DNA from: Phytobacter massiliensis JC163
Lineage (GTDB): Bacteria > Pseudomonadota > Gammaproteobacteria > Enterobacterales > Enterobacteriaceae
DNA length: 64,000 bases
Reading direction: 5' to 3'
Assembly (NCBI RefSeq): GCF_000321045.1
Contig: NZ_HE578951.1
Location: 35,384-99,383 of the forward strand
Part shown: positions 57,585-64,000 of the stretch, piece after piece
How the letters are laid out: each line of letters starts with the position of its first letter
Position numbering within the stretch: position 1 is the stretch's first letter
The notes under the pieces: generated by a model
Seen by the model: only the letters and a program-made list of their open reading frames with translations
What the model was told of the DNA's origin: nothing
Databases searched by the model: none
Translations under genes and position numbers: made by a program

Positions 57585-59774
57585 TTAAGCCGTTTTCAGT
57601 GCGCCAGCCGGACGGGCAGGCTCAACCTGGGGATAGTACGGTTCGTTATGGCGCGCTTTGTCATGCAGCCCTTCCGGCACCGTGTACAGCGGGCCGAGGT
57701 GCTGGTACTGCTGCGCCATATCGAGATATTTCGCGCTGCCGAGCGTGTCCAGCCAGCGGAACGCGCCGCCGTGGAACGGCGGGAAGCCGAGGCCATAGAC
57801 CAGCGCCATATCGGCTTCCGCCGGGCTGGCGATAATGCCTTCTTCCAGGCAGCGCACCACTTCGTTGACCATCGGAATCATCATGCGGGCGATGATTTCT
57901 TCGTCGCTGAAATCGCGCTTCGCCTCGCTCACCCCGGCGAGCAGGCCGTCCACGGTGGCGTCCTCTTCTTTCTTCGGCTTGCCTTTGCTGTCTTCTTTGT
58001 AGCGCCAGAAGCCCATACCGTTCTTCTGACCAAAACGACCGGCGTCAAACAGGGCGTCAATGGCGTCGCGGTAATCTTTCTGCATCCGCTGCGGGAAGCC
58101 TGCGGCCATCACCGCCTGCGCATGATGCGCGGTATCAATGCCCACCACGTCCAGCAGGTACGCCGGGCCCATCGGCCAGCCGAATTGCTTTTCCATCACT
58201 TTGTCGATTTTGCGGAAGTCCGCGCCGTCGCGCAGTAGCTGGCTGAATCCGGCAAAGTAGGGGAACAGCACGCGGTTGACGAAGAAGCCGGGGCAGTCGT
58301 TAACCACAATCGGCGTTTTGCCCATTTTGCTCGCCCAGGCGACCACTTTGGCGATGGTTTCATCCGAGCTTTTCTCGCCGCGAATGATTTCCACCAGCGG
58401 CATCCGGTGTACCGGATTAAAGAAGTGCATCCCGCAGAAGTTTTCCGGGCGCTTGAGGACGCTTGCCAGTTCGCTGATAGGAATGGTGGAGGTGTTTGAC
58501 GCCAGCACGGTATCCGGGCGGACTTTGTCTTCGGTTTCCGCCAGCACGGCTTTTTTCACCTTCGGGTTTTCAACCACTGCTTCTACCACCACGTCCACGC
58601 GGTCAAAGCCAGCGTAGTCGAGGGTCGGGTGAATCGTCGAAATCACGCCTGCCATTTTCAGACCGTCAATTTTGCCGCGCTCAAGCTGCTTATTCAGCAG
58701 TTTGGCGGCTTCGGTCATCCCCAGCGTCAGCGACTTGTCGTTGATATCCTTCATGATCACCGGTACGCCTTTCCACGCCGACTGGTAAGCGATGCCGCCG
58801 CCCATAATACCGGCGCCCAGCACTGCGGCCTGCTTCGGCGTTTCCACCTCTTTGGTCAGCTTCTTCGCTTTGCCTTTTACGAACTGATCGTTCAGGAAGA
58901 TACCAACCAGCGCGCGGGCTTCGTTGCTGTGCGCCAGCGGGACAAAACTCTGGTTTTCTAATTTCAGCGCCTCGTCACGGCCAAAGCGCGCGGCGGCTTC
59001 AATGGTCTTCACGGCGGTCATCGGCGCCGGGTAATGCTTGCCTGCCGTCTGCGCCACCATGCCTTTGGCGATGGTGAAGCTCATGGTCGCTTCGATCTTG
59101 CTGAGCTTGAGCGGCTCCAGCTTCGGCTGGCGTTTGGCTTTCCAGTCCAGATCGCCGTTAATTGCCTGACGCAGAATCGCCAGCGCGCCCTCTTTTAATT
59201 TTTCGGGCTTCACAATGCCGTCCACCAGGCCGATTTTCAGCGCCTGCTCAGCGCCGACATCTTTACCGGCGGCAATAATTTCCAGCGCGCTGTCCGCGCC
59301 CAGCATGCGGGGCATACGCACGGAGCCGCCAAAGCCCGGCATGATGCCCAGCTTCGTTTCCGGCAGGCCGATGCGCAGGTCCGGCGTCGCCAGACGGTAG
59401 TCGGTTGCCAGGACGCATTCGCAGCCGCCGCCCAGCGCATAGCCGTTGACGGCGGAGAGGGTCGGCACCGGCAGATCTTCGAGGCGGTTAAAGACACTGT
59501 TGGCGAAATGCAGCCAGGTGCTCAGTTGCTCTGCCGGAACCAGGAACAGGGAAAGAAACTCGGTGATATCCGCACCGACAATAAACGCTGCTTTTTCAGA
59601 ACGCAGCAGCAGGCCTTTGAGATCGGATTGCTTTTCCAGCACATCCAGCGCGTTGCCAAGGCTGGCAACCGTCGCGGTATCAAGCTTGTTTACTGAGCCG
59701 GGCGCATCGAACACCAGTTCGGCAATGCCATCTTCCAGCCAGTTGAGATAAAGGGTGTCGCCTTTGTAGAGCAT
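57585..59774 (-). CDS. fadB: Fatty-acid oxidation complex alpha subunit FadB
   Basis: 729 residues as in E. coli. Multifunctional: N-terminal enoyl-CoA hydratase/isomerase (about 1-190; [32 protein letters not shown]), then 3-hydroxyacyl-CoA dehydrogenase (about 310-720; NAD motif [45 protein letters not shown]). I use the ATG at 59774 ([12 protein letters not shown]) preceded by AGGAG; the upstream open codons are leader. A FadR site overlaps the promoter. Confidence 0.98.
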   Translation of the reverse strand: MLYKGDTLYLNWLEDGIAELVFDAPGSVNKLDTATVASLGNALDVLEKQSDLKGLLLRSEKAAFIVGADITEFLSLFLVPAEQLSTWLHFANSVFNRLEDLPVPTLSAVNGYALGGGCECVLATDYRLATPDLRIGLPETKLGIMPGFGGSVRMPRMLGADSALEIIAAGKDVGAEQALKIGLVDGIVKPEKLKEGALAILRQAINGDLDWKAKRQPKLEPLKLSKIEATMSFTIAKGMVAQTAGKHYPAPMTAVKTIEAAARFGRDEALKLENQSFVPLAHSNEARALVGIFLNDQFVKGKAKKLTKEVETPKQAAVLGAGIMGGGIAYQSAWKGVPVIMKDINDKSLTLGMTEAAKLLNKQLERGKIDGLKMAGVISTIHPTLDYAGFDRVDVVVEAVVENPKVKKAVLAETEDKVRPDTVLASNTSTIPISELASVLKRPENFCGMHFFNPVHRMPLVEIIRGEKSSDETIAKVVAWASKMGKTPIVVNDCPGFFVNRVLFPYFAGFSQLLRDGADFRKIDKVMEKQFGWPMGPAYLLDVVGIDTAHHAQAVMAAGFPQRMQKDYRDAIDALFDAGRFGQKNGMGFWRYKEDSKGKPKKEEDATVDGLLAGVSEAKRDFSDEEIIARMMIPMVNEVVRCLEEGIIASPAEADMALVYGLGFPPFHGGAFRWLDTLGSAKYLDMAQQYQHLGPLYTVPEGLHDKARHNEPYYPQVEPARPAGALKTA

Positions 59775-59800
59775 GTCAGTCTCCTGAATCCAGCAAGGTG

Positions 59801-59817
59801 ATCTGGTCATACCAGAT
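59801..59817. promoter_or_regulatory. FadR operator of fadBA
   Basis: ATCTGGTCATACCAGAT is a near-perfect inverted repeat matching known FadR sites of fad genes (ATCTGG...CCAGAT). It lies just downstream of the predicted fadB transcription start, as in E. coli, so FadR should repress until long-chain acyl-CoA accumulates. Confidence 0.88.
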
Positions 59818-59824
59818 GAAGCGG

Positions 59825-59853
59825 AGTGTGGTTTTTATGTTAATAAATTGCAA
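59825..59853 (-). promoter_or_regulatory. fadBA promoter
   Basis: On the minus strand TTGCAA (59848-59853), a 17-bp spacer and CACACT (59825-59830) give a sigma-70 promoter reading toward fadB. The FadR box follows immediately. Confidence 0.6.
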
Positions 59854-59918
59854 ATTTTTCTTTAAGGAATTGCTGGTTTGATCACGCTCGGTCGAAATCG
59901 CCCACCCGGAATCAGGTG

Positions 59919-59927
59919 TGCTAAGAT
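59919..59927 (+). promoter_or_regulatory. pepQ extended -10 promoter
   Basis: TG, one base, TAAGAT (59922-59927) is an extended -10 element about 38 bp before the pepQ start. No clear -35 is seen. Confidence 0.5.
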
Positions 59928-59964
59928 GCGACAACTTGAGCGCAAAAAATCAGAAGGAACAAAA

Positions 59965-61296
59965 ATGGACTCACTGGCTGCGTTATATAAAAATCATATT
60001 GTTACGTTGCAAGAACGGACCCGCGACGTACTGGCCCGCTTTAAACTTGATGCGCTGTTGATTCACTCCGGCGAACTGTTCAACGTCTTTCTCGACGATC
60101 ACCCCTATCCCTTCAAAGTTAACCCGCAGTTCAAAGCCTGGGTTCCCGTAACGCAGGTGCCGAATTGCTGGTTGCTGGTGGATGGCGTGAATAAACCAAA
60201 GCTGTGGTTTTATCTGCCGGTCGATTACTGGCACAACGTTGAGCCGCTGCCGACTTCCTTCTGGACCGAAGAGGTTGATGTCATTGCGCTGCCGAAAGCA
60301 GAAGAGATTGCCAGCCAGTTACCGGCGGCGCGCGGGAATGTCGCTTATATCGGCCCGGTGCCCGAGCGCGCCAGGAGCCTGGATATCGCAGCGGAAAATA
60401 TCAACCCGAAAGGGGTCATTGACTTCCTGCACTACTACCGCGCTTATAAAACGGATTATGAACTGGCGTGTATGCGCGAGGCGCAAAAAACGGCAGTGAT
60501 GGGCCATCGTGCCGCAGAAGAGGCGTTTCGCTCCGGCATGAGCGAGTTTGACATCAACCTTGCCTACCTGACCGCGACCGGCCATCGTGACACCGACGTA
60601 CCCTACGGCAATATCGTGGCGCTTAATGAACACGCCGCCGTGCTGCATTACACGAAGCTCGACCATCGGGCGCCCGCGGAGCTGCGGAGCTTCCTGCTGG
60701 ATGCCGGGGCGGAGTATAACGGCTATGCGGCGGATCTCACCCGTACCTGGGCTGCTAATAGCGATAACGACTACGCCCAGCTGATTAAAGACGTCAATGA
60801 AGAGCAGCTGGCGCTGATCGGCACGATGAAAGCCGGCGTTAACTATATTGAGTATCACCTCCAGTTCCATCAGCGCATCGCGAAGCTGCTGCGTAAGCAT
60901 CAAATCCTTACCGATATGAGCGAAGAGGCGATGGTGGAAAACGATCTCACCGGGCCATTTATGCCGCACGGTATTGGTCATCCGCTGGGGTTGCAGGTGC
61001 ATGATGTTGCAGGCTTTATGCAGGACGACCGTGGCACCCATCTTGCGGCGCCGTCAAAATATCCTTACCTGCGCTGCACCCGCGTGCTGCAGCCGCGCAT
61101 GGTGTTAACCATTGAGCCGGGGATCTACTTTATTGAGTCTCTGTTGGCGCCGTGGCGTGAAGGCCCGTTCAGTAAGCACTTCAACTGGCAAAAAATCGAG
61201 GCGCTTAAGCCGTTCGGCGGTATCCGTATCGAAGATAACGTGGTGATTCATGAGAACGGCACTGAGAACATGACGCGCGACCTGAAGCTGGCGTAA
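59965..61296 (+). CDS. pepQ: Xaa-Pro dipeptidase PepQ
   Basis: 443 residues, the E. coli length. Dinuclear-manganese prolidase of the pita-bread fold that splits X-Pro dipeptides. Metal ligands are visible in [19 protein letters not shown] (two aspartates), [15 protein letters not shown] (histidine), TIEPGIYFI (glutamate) and [10 protein letters not shown] (glutamate). I start at [10 protein letters not shown] (59965) with AAGGAAC upstream; 29 upstream in-frame codons run through the promoter. The stop overlaps yigZ (TAATG). Confidence 0.97.
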   Translation: MDSLAALYKNHIVTLQERTRDVLARFKLDALLIHSGELFNVFLDDHPYPFKVNPQFKAWVPVTQVPNCWLLVDGVNKPKLWFYLPVDYWHNVEPLPTSFWTEEVDVIALPKAEEIASQLPAARGNVAYIGPVPERARSLDIAAENINPKGVIDFLHYYRAYKTDYELACMREAQKTAVMGHRAAEEAFRSGMSEFDINLAYLTATGHRDTDVPYGNIVALNEHAAVLHYTKLDHRAPAELRSFLLDAGAEYNGYAADLTRTWAANSDNDYAQLIKDVNEEQLALIGTMKAGVNYIEYHLQFHQRIAKLLRKHQILTDMSEEAMVENDLTGPFMPHGIGHPLGLQVHDVAGFMQDDRGTHLAAPSKYPYLRCTRVLQPRMVLTIEPGIYFIESLLAPWREGPFSKHFNWQKIEALKPFGGIRIEDNVVIHENGTENMTRDLKLA

Positions 61297-61910
61297 TGGA
61301 AAGCTGGCCGATTCCCGCAGCGCCGGTAACGGTTATCGAAGAGATCAAGAAAAGCCGCTTTATTACCCTGTTGGCGCATACCGACGGGGTGGAGGCGGCG
61401 AAAATGTTTGTCGAGTCCGTGCGCGCGGAGCATCCTGATGCGCGTCATCATTGCGTGGCCTGGGTTGCCGGGCCGCCGGACGATTCGCAACAGCTTGGTT
61501 TTTCTGACGATGGCGAGCCTGCGGGCACCGCGGGCAAACCGATGCTCGCCCAGCTAATGGGCAGCGGCGTTGGGGAGATAACGGCGGTGGTGGTGCGCTA
61601 TTACGGCGGCGTGCTGTTGGGCACCGGCGGGCTGGTTAAAGCCTATGGCGGCGGGGTCAGTCAGGCGCTTGCCCAATTGACGACCCTGCGCAAGACGCCG
61701 TTAACCGAATATACTTTGCAGTGCGAGTACGGGCAACTGGCGGGAATCGAAACGCTAATTGCACAGTTTTCCGGCAGGATTGTCGCCAGCGAATATCAGG
61801 CCTCCGTCGGGCTTCGCGTGGCGCTTCCTGCAGCCGGAGTGGCGGCATTTTCAGCGAAGCTTGCTGATTTCAGCCGCGGTACGTTGCAATTACGCAAGAT
61901 TGAAGAATAA
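61296..61910 (+). CDS. yigZ: IMPACT/UPF0029 family protein YigZ
   Basis: 204 residues as in E. coli. An N-terminal UPF0029 domain (about 10-115, with EIKKSRFITLLAHTDGVEAA, DDGEPAGTAGKPML and VVRYYGGVLLGTGGLVKAYGG) is followed by a C-terminal DUF1949 alpha-beta domain. Related to the eukaryotic translation regulator IMPACT; the bacterial role is unsettled. It is coupled to pepQ by a shared stop/start. Confidence 0.94.
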   Translation: MESWPIPAAPVTVIEEIKKSRFITLLAHTDGVEAAKMFVESVRAEHPDARHHCVAWVAGPPDDSQQLGFSDDGEPAGTAGKPMLAQLMGSGVGEITAVVVRYYGGVLLGTGGLVKAYGGGVSQALAQLTTLRKTPLTEYTLQCEYGQLAGIETLIAQFSGRIVASEYQASVGLRVALPAAGVAAFSAKLADFSRGTLQLRKIEE

Positions 61911-61950
61911 TCCCCACCTCTTTTTATGCTTATCAAAGGAAGCGGCAGAG

Positions 61951-63402
61951 ATGCATTTTCGCGCCATTACCCGAATTGTTGGACTTCTGGTCATTCTCTT
62001 TTCCGGAACGATGATTCTGCCAGGGCTGGTTGCTCTGCTCTATCGCGATGGCGCAGGCCGGGCGTTTACCCAAACCTTTTTTGTCGCGCTGGCGATTGGC
62101 TCAATATTGTGGTGGCCAAACCGCCGGCAGAAAGGCGAACTTAAATCGCGCGAAGGGTTTCTGATTGTGGTCCTGTTTTGGACCGTGCTGGGGAGCGTGG
62201 GTGCGCTGCCGTTTATCTTTTCTGAACAGCCCAACCTGACCGTCACCGACGCCTTCTTCGAATCGTTTTCCGGCTTAACCACCACCGGGGCGACCACGCT
62301 GGTAGGGCTGGACTCATTACCGCACGCGATTCTCTTCTATCGCCAGATGCTGCAATGGTTTGGTGGGATGGGGATCATTGTGCTGGCCGTAGCGATTCTC
62401 CCAATCCTCGGCGTTGGTGGCATGCAGCTTTACCGCGCGGAGATGCCAGGGCCGCTGAAAGACAATAAAATGCGGCCCCGTATTGCCGAAACGGCGAAGA
62501 CGCTGTGGCTTATTTATGTATTGCTTACTGTCGCCTGCGCGCTGGCGCTGTGGTTCGCCGGCATGCCCGCTTTTGACGCTATCGGGCATAGCTTCTCTAC
62601 TATTGCTATCGGCGGGTTTTCCACTCATGACGCCAGCGTAGGCTATTTCGATAGCCCTACCATTAACACCATCATCGCTATCTTCTTGCTGATCTCCGGC
62701 TGTAACTATGGCCTGCACTTTTCTTTATTGAGCGGGCGTAACCTCAAAGTGTACTGGCGCGACCCTGAGTTTCGCATGTTTATTGGCGTGCAGCTGACGC
62801 TGGTGGTGATCTGCACGGTAGTGCTGTGGTTCCACAACGTTTATGCCTCGGCGATGACCACGCTGAATCAGGCGTTCTTCCAGGTGGTGTCGATGGCGAC
62901 CACCGCAGGCTTTACCACCGACAGTATTGCCCGCTGGCCATTATTCCTGCCTGTGCTGCTGCTCTTCTCGGCCTTTATTGGCGGCTGCGCAGGCTCAACG
63001 GGTGGCGGATTGAAAGTAATCCGTATTCTTTTACTCTTCAAACAGGGTAACCGTGAGCTTAAAAGGCTGGTGCACCCGAACGCGGTCTATAGCATCAAGC
63101 TTGGCAACCGTGCGCTGCCGGAACGAATTCTGGAAGCGGTGTGGGGCTTTTTCTCCGCCTATGCGCTGGTCTTTATCCTCAGCATGCTGGCGATCATCGC
63201 CACTGGCGTCGACGATTTCTCTGCATTTGCTTCTGTGGTCGCCACGTTAAATAACCTTGGTCCCGGGCTTGGCGTCGTGGCGGATAACTTCGCCAGCATG
63301 AACCCGGTCGCAAAATGGATCTTAATCGTCAATATGCTTTTTGGTCGCCTTGAAGTGTTTACATTACTGGTGCTCTTCACCCCCACCTTCTGGCGTGACT
63401 AA
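61951..63402 (+). CDS. trkH: Potassium uptake protein TrkH
   Basis: 483 residues as in E. coli. Membrane subunit of the Trk K+ uptake system, gated by TrkA. Four M1-P-M2 repeats are visible with the selectivity-filter segments [38 protein letters not shown] and [11 protein letters not shown]; the [11 protein letters not shown] and [15 protein letters not shown] segments are also conserved. I use the ATG at 61951 ([11 protein letters not shown]); the open frame begins far inside yigZ. It is 11 bp from hemG. Confidence 0.97.
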   Translation: MHFRAITRIVGLLVILFSGTMILPGLVALLYRDGAGRAFTQTFFVALAIGSILWWPNRRQKGELKSREGFLIVVLFWTVLGSVGALPFIFSEQPNLTVTDAFFESFSGLTTTGATTLVGLDSLPHAILFYRQMLQWFGGMGIIVLAVAILPILGVGGMQLYRAEMPGPLKDNKMRPRIAETAKTLWLIYVLLTVACALALWFAGMPAFDAIGHSFSTIAIGGFSTHDASVGYFDSPTINTIIAIFLLISGCNYGLHFSLLSGRNLKVYWRDPEFRMFIGVQLTLVVICTVVLWFHNVYASAMTTLNQAFFQVVSMATTAGFTTDSIARWPLFLPVLLLFSAFIGGCAGSTGGGLKVIRILLLFKQGNRELKRLVHPNAVYSIKLGNRALPERILEAVWGFFSAYALVFILSMLAIIATGVDDFSAFASVVATLNNLGPGLGVVADNFASMNPVAKWILIVNMLFGRLEVFTLLVLFTPTFWRD

Positions 63403-63413
63403 AGGAACAACGC

Positions 63414-63956
63414 GTGAAAACTCTGATACTTTTTTCTACCCGCGACGGGCAAACGCGTGAGATTGCCTCCTTTCTGGCTTCGGAACTGGGCGAGTTGGGC
63501 GTCAGCACCGACGTGGTGAACCTCAATCGCGCGGAGAAGATAGACTGGCCTGCTTATGAGCGGGTGGTCATTGGCGCATCGATTCGCTATGGCCATTTCA
63601 ACCCGGCGCTGGATAATTTTGTTAAGCAACATCAGCAACACCTGAACGCGCTACCGGGCGCGTTCTTCTCGGTTAACCTGGTGGCGCGGAAGCCGGAGAA
63701 GCGTTCGCCGCAAACCAACAACTACACGCGAAAGTTTTTACTGCGCTCGCCATGGCAGCCAGATGAGTGCGCTGTCTTTGCCGGTGCGCTGCGCTACCCG
63801 CGTTACCGCTGGTACGATCGCTTTATGATTCGTTTAATCATGAAGATGACCGGTGGGGAAACCGATACCCGTAAAGAAGTGGTCTATACCGACTGGCAGC
63901 AGGTATCCGCATTTGCACGGAAAATCGCTCAGTTAAACAGCAAAGCGCCGGTTTAA
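63414..63956 (+). CDS. hemG: Protoporphyrinogen IX dehydrogenase (menaquinone-dependent)
   Basis: 180 residues (E. coli 181), starting at GTG as in E. coli, with AAAGGA at 7 nt. A flavodoxin-like protein with the FMN phosphate loop [15 protein letters not shown] (4-18), [10 protein letters not shown], and a long-chain insert typical of HemG (KTDTRKEV-like region, here [17 protein letters not shown]). It oxidises protoporphyrinogen IX and passes electrons to quinones at the inner membrane. In E. coli rrnA follows immediately. Confidence 0.96.
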   Translation: MKTLILFSTRDGQTREIASFLASELGELGVSTDVVNLNRAEKIDWPAYERVVIGASIRYGHFNPALDNFVKQHQQHLNALPGAFFSVNLVARKPEKRSPQTNNYTRKFLLRSPWQPDECAVFAGALRYPRYRWYDRFMIRLIMKMTGGETDTRKEVVYTDWQQVSAFARKIAQLNSKAPV

Positions 63957-64000
63957 ACCGCACTATGAATGAAATGTGAGCGAACGGAAAATTTTTTGAA
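63957..64000 (+). other. Start of the hemG downstream region
   Basis: Only 44 bp remain after hemG. They end in an A/T-rich run (GGAAAATTTTTTGAA) of the kind found upstream of rRNA promoters, and E. coli has rrnA here. The window is too short to call an rRNA operon or a promoter. Confidence 0.25.

Noticed and set aside
63957..64000. rRNA operon promoter after hemG
   Set aside because: The position fits E. coli rrnA, but only 44 bp are available and no -35/-10 pair or 16S sequence is inside the window.

Overview
The window is chromosomal DNA from a member of the Enterobacteriaceae. It keeps the Escherichia coli gene order from glmZ and the hem genes through cyaA, uvrD, corA, recQ, metE, udp, ubiE, tatABCD and fadBA to hemG. 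Protein lengths are mostly equal to, or within a few residues of, the E. coli proteins. The DNA is visibly richer in G and C than E. coli, and ERIC and REP repeats are present. This fits the Enterobacter/Klebsiella/Kosakonia group, but the genus cannot be fixed from sequence alone.

Layout. 1-378: the small RNA GlmZ with its promoter region and terminator. 379-1587: an MFS transporter that is not found between glmZ and hemY in E. coli K-12. 1835-5915: hemCDXY on the minus strand. 6211-8754: cyaA, followed by a REP element, cyaY, and the lptM-dapF-yigA-xerC-yigB operon. 12764-16235: LexA-controlled uvrD, then corA behind a long leader with a small leader ORF. 16276-18725: yigF, yigG, rarD and yigI on the minus strand. 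18884-25940: pldA, recQ, rhtC/rhtB, pldB, yigL and bioP. 25828-29293: divergent metR/metE with an ERIC element in the metE leader.

Two accessory segments interrupt the backbone. Segment A (about 29.3-40.3 kb, between metE and ysgA) holds two modules. The first is a binding-protein ABC importer whose permease gene is frameshifted, coupled to a metallo-beta-lactamase-fold hydrolase. The second is a sugar-PTS / cysteine-type sulfatase / GntR-UTRA / two DUF202 proteins / anaerobic sulfatase-maturase operon, apparently controlled by CRP and by a 24-bp palindromic operator. Segment B (about 42.2-47.6 kb, between udp and ubiE) holds an IclR regulator, a 2-keto-3-deoxygalactonate kinase, its aldolase and a TctCBA tripartite transporter, in the place where E. 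coli carries rmuC.

The remainder (47.9-64 kb) is ubiE-ubiJ-ubiB, tatABCD, rfaH, ubiD, fre, fadBA with a FadR site, pepQ, yigZ, trkH and hemG. In E. coli an rRNA operon follows hemG; the window ends just before the point where one would start.

Most genes are housekeeping: haem, ubiquinone and lysine/peptidoglycan precursor synthesis, cAMP signalling, DNA repair, chromosome-dimer resolution, Tat export, fatty-acid oxidation and ion transport. The least described parts are the PTS-coupled cytosolic sulfatase operon, the ABC/MBL module, and the kinase-aldolase-TctABC operon that lacks a dehydratase.
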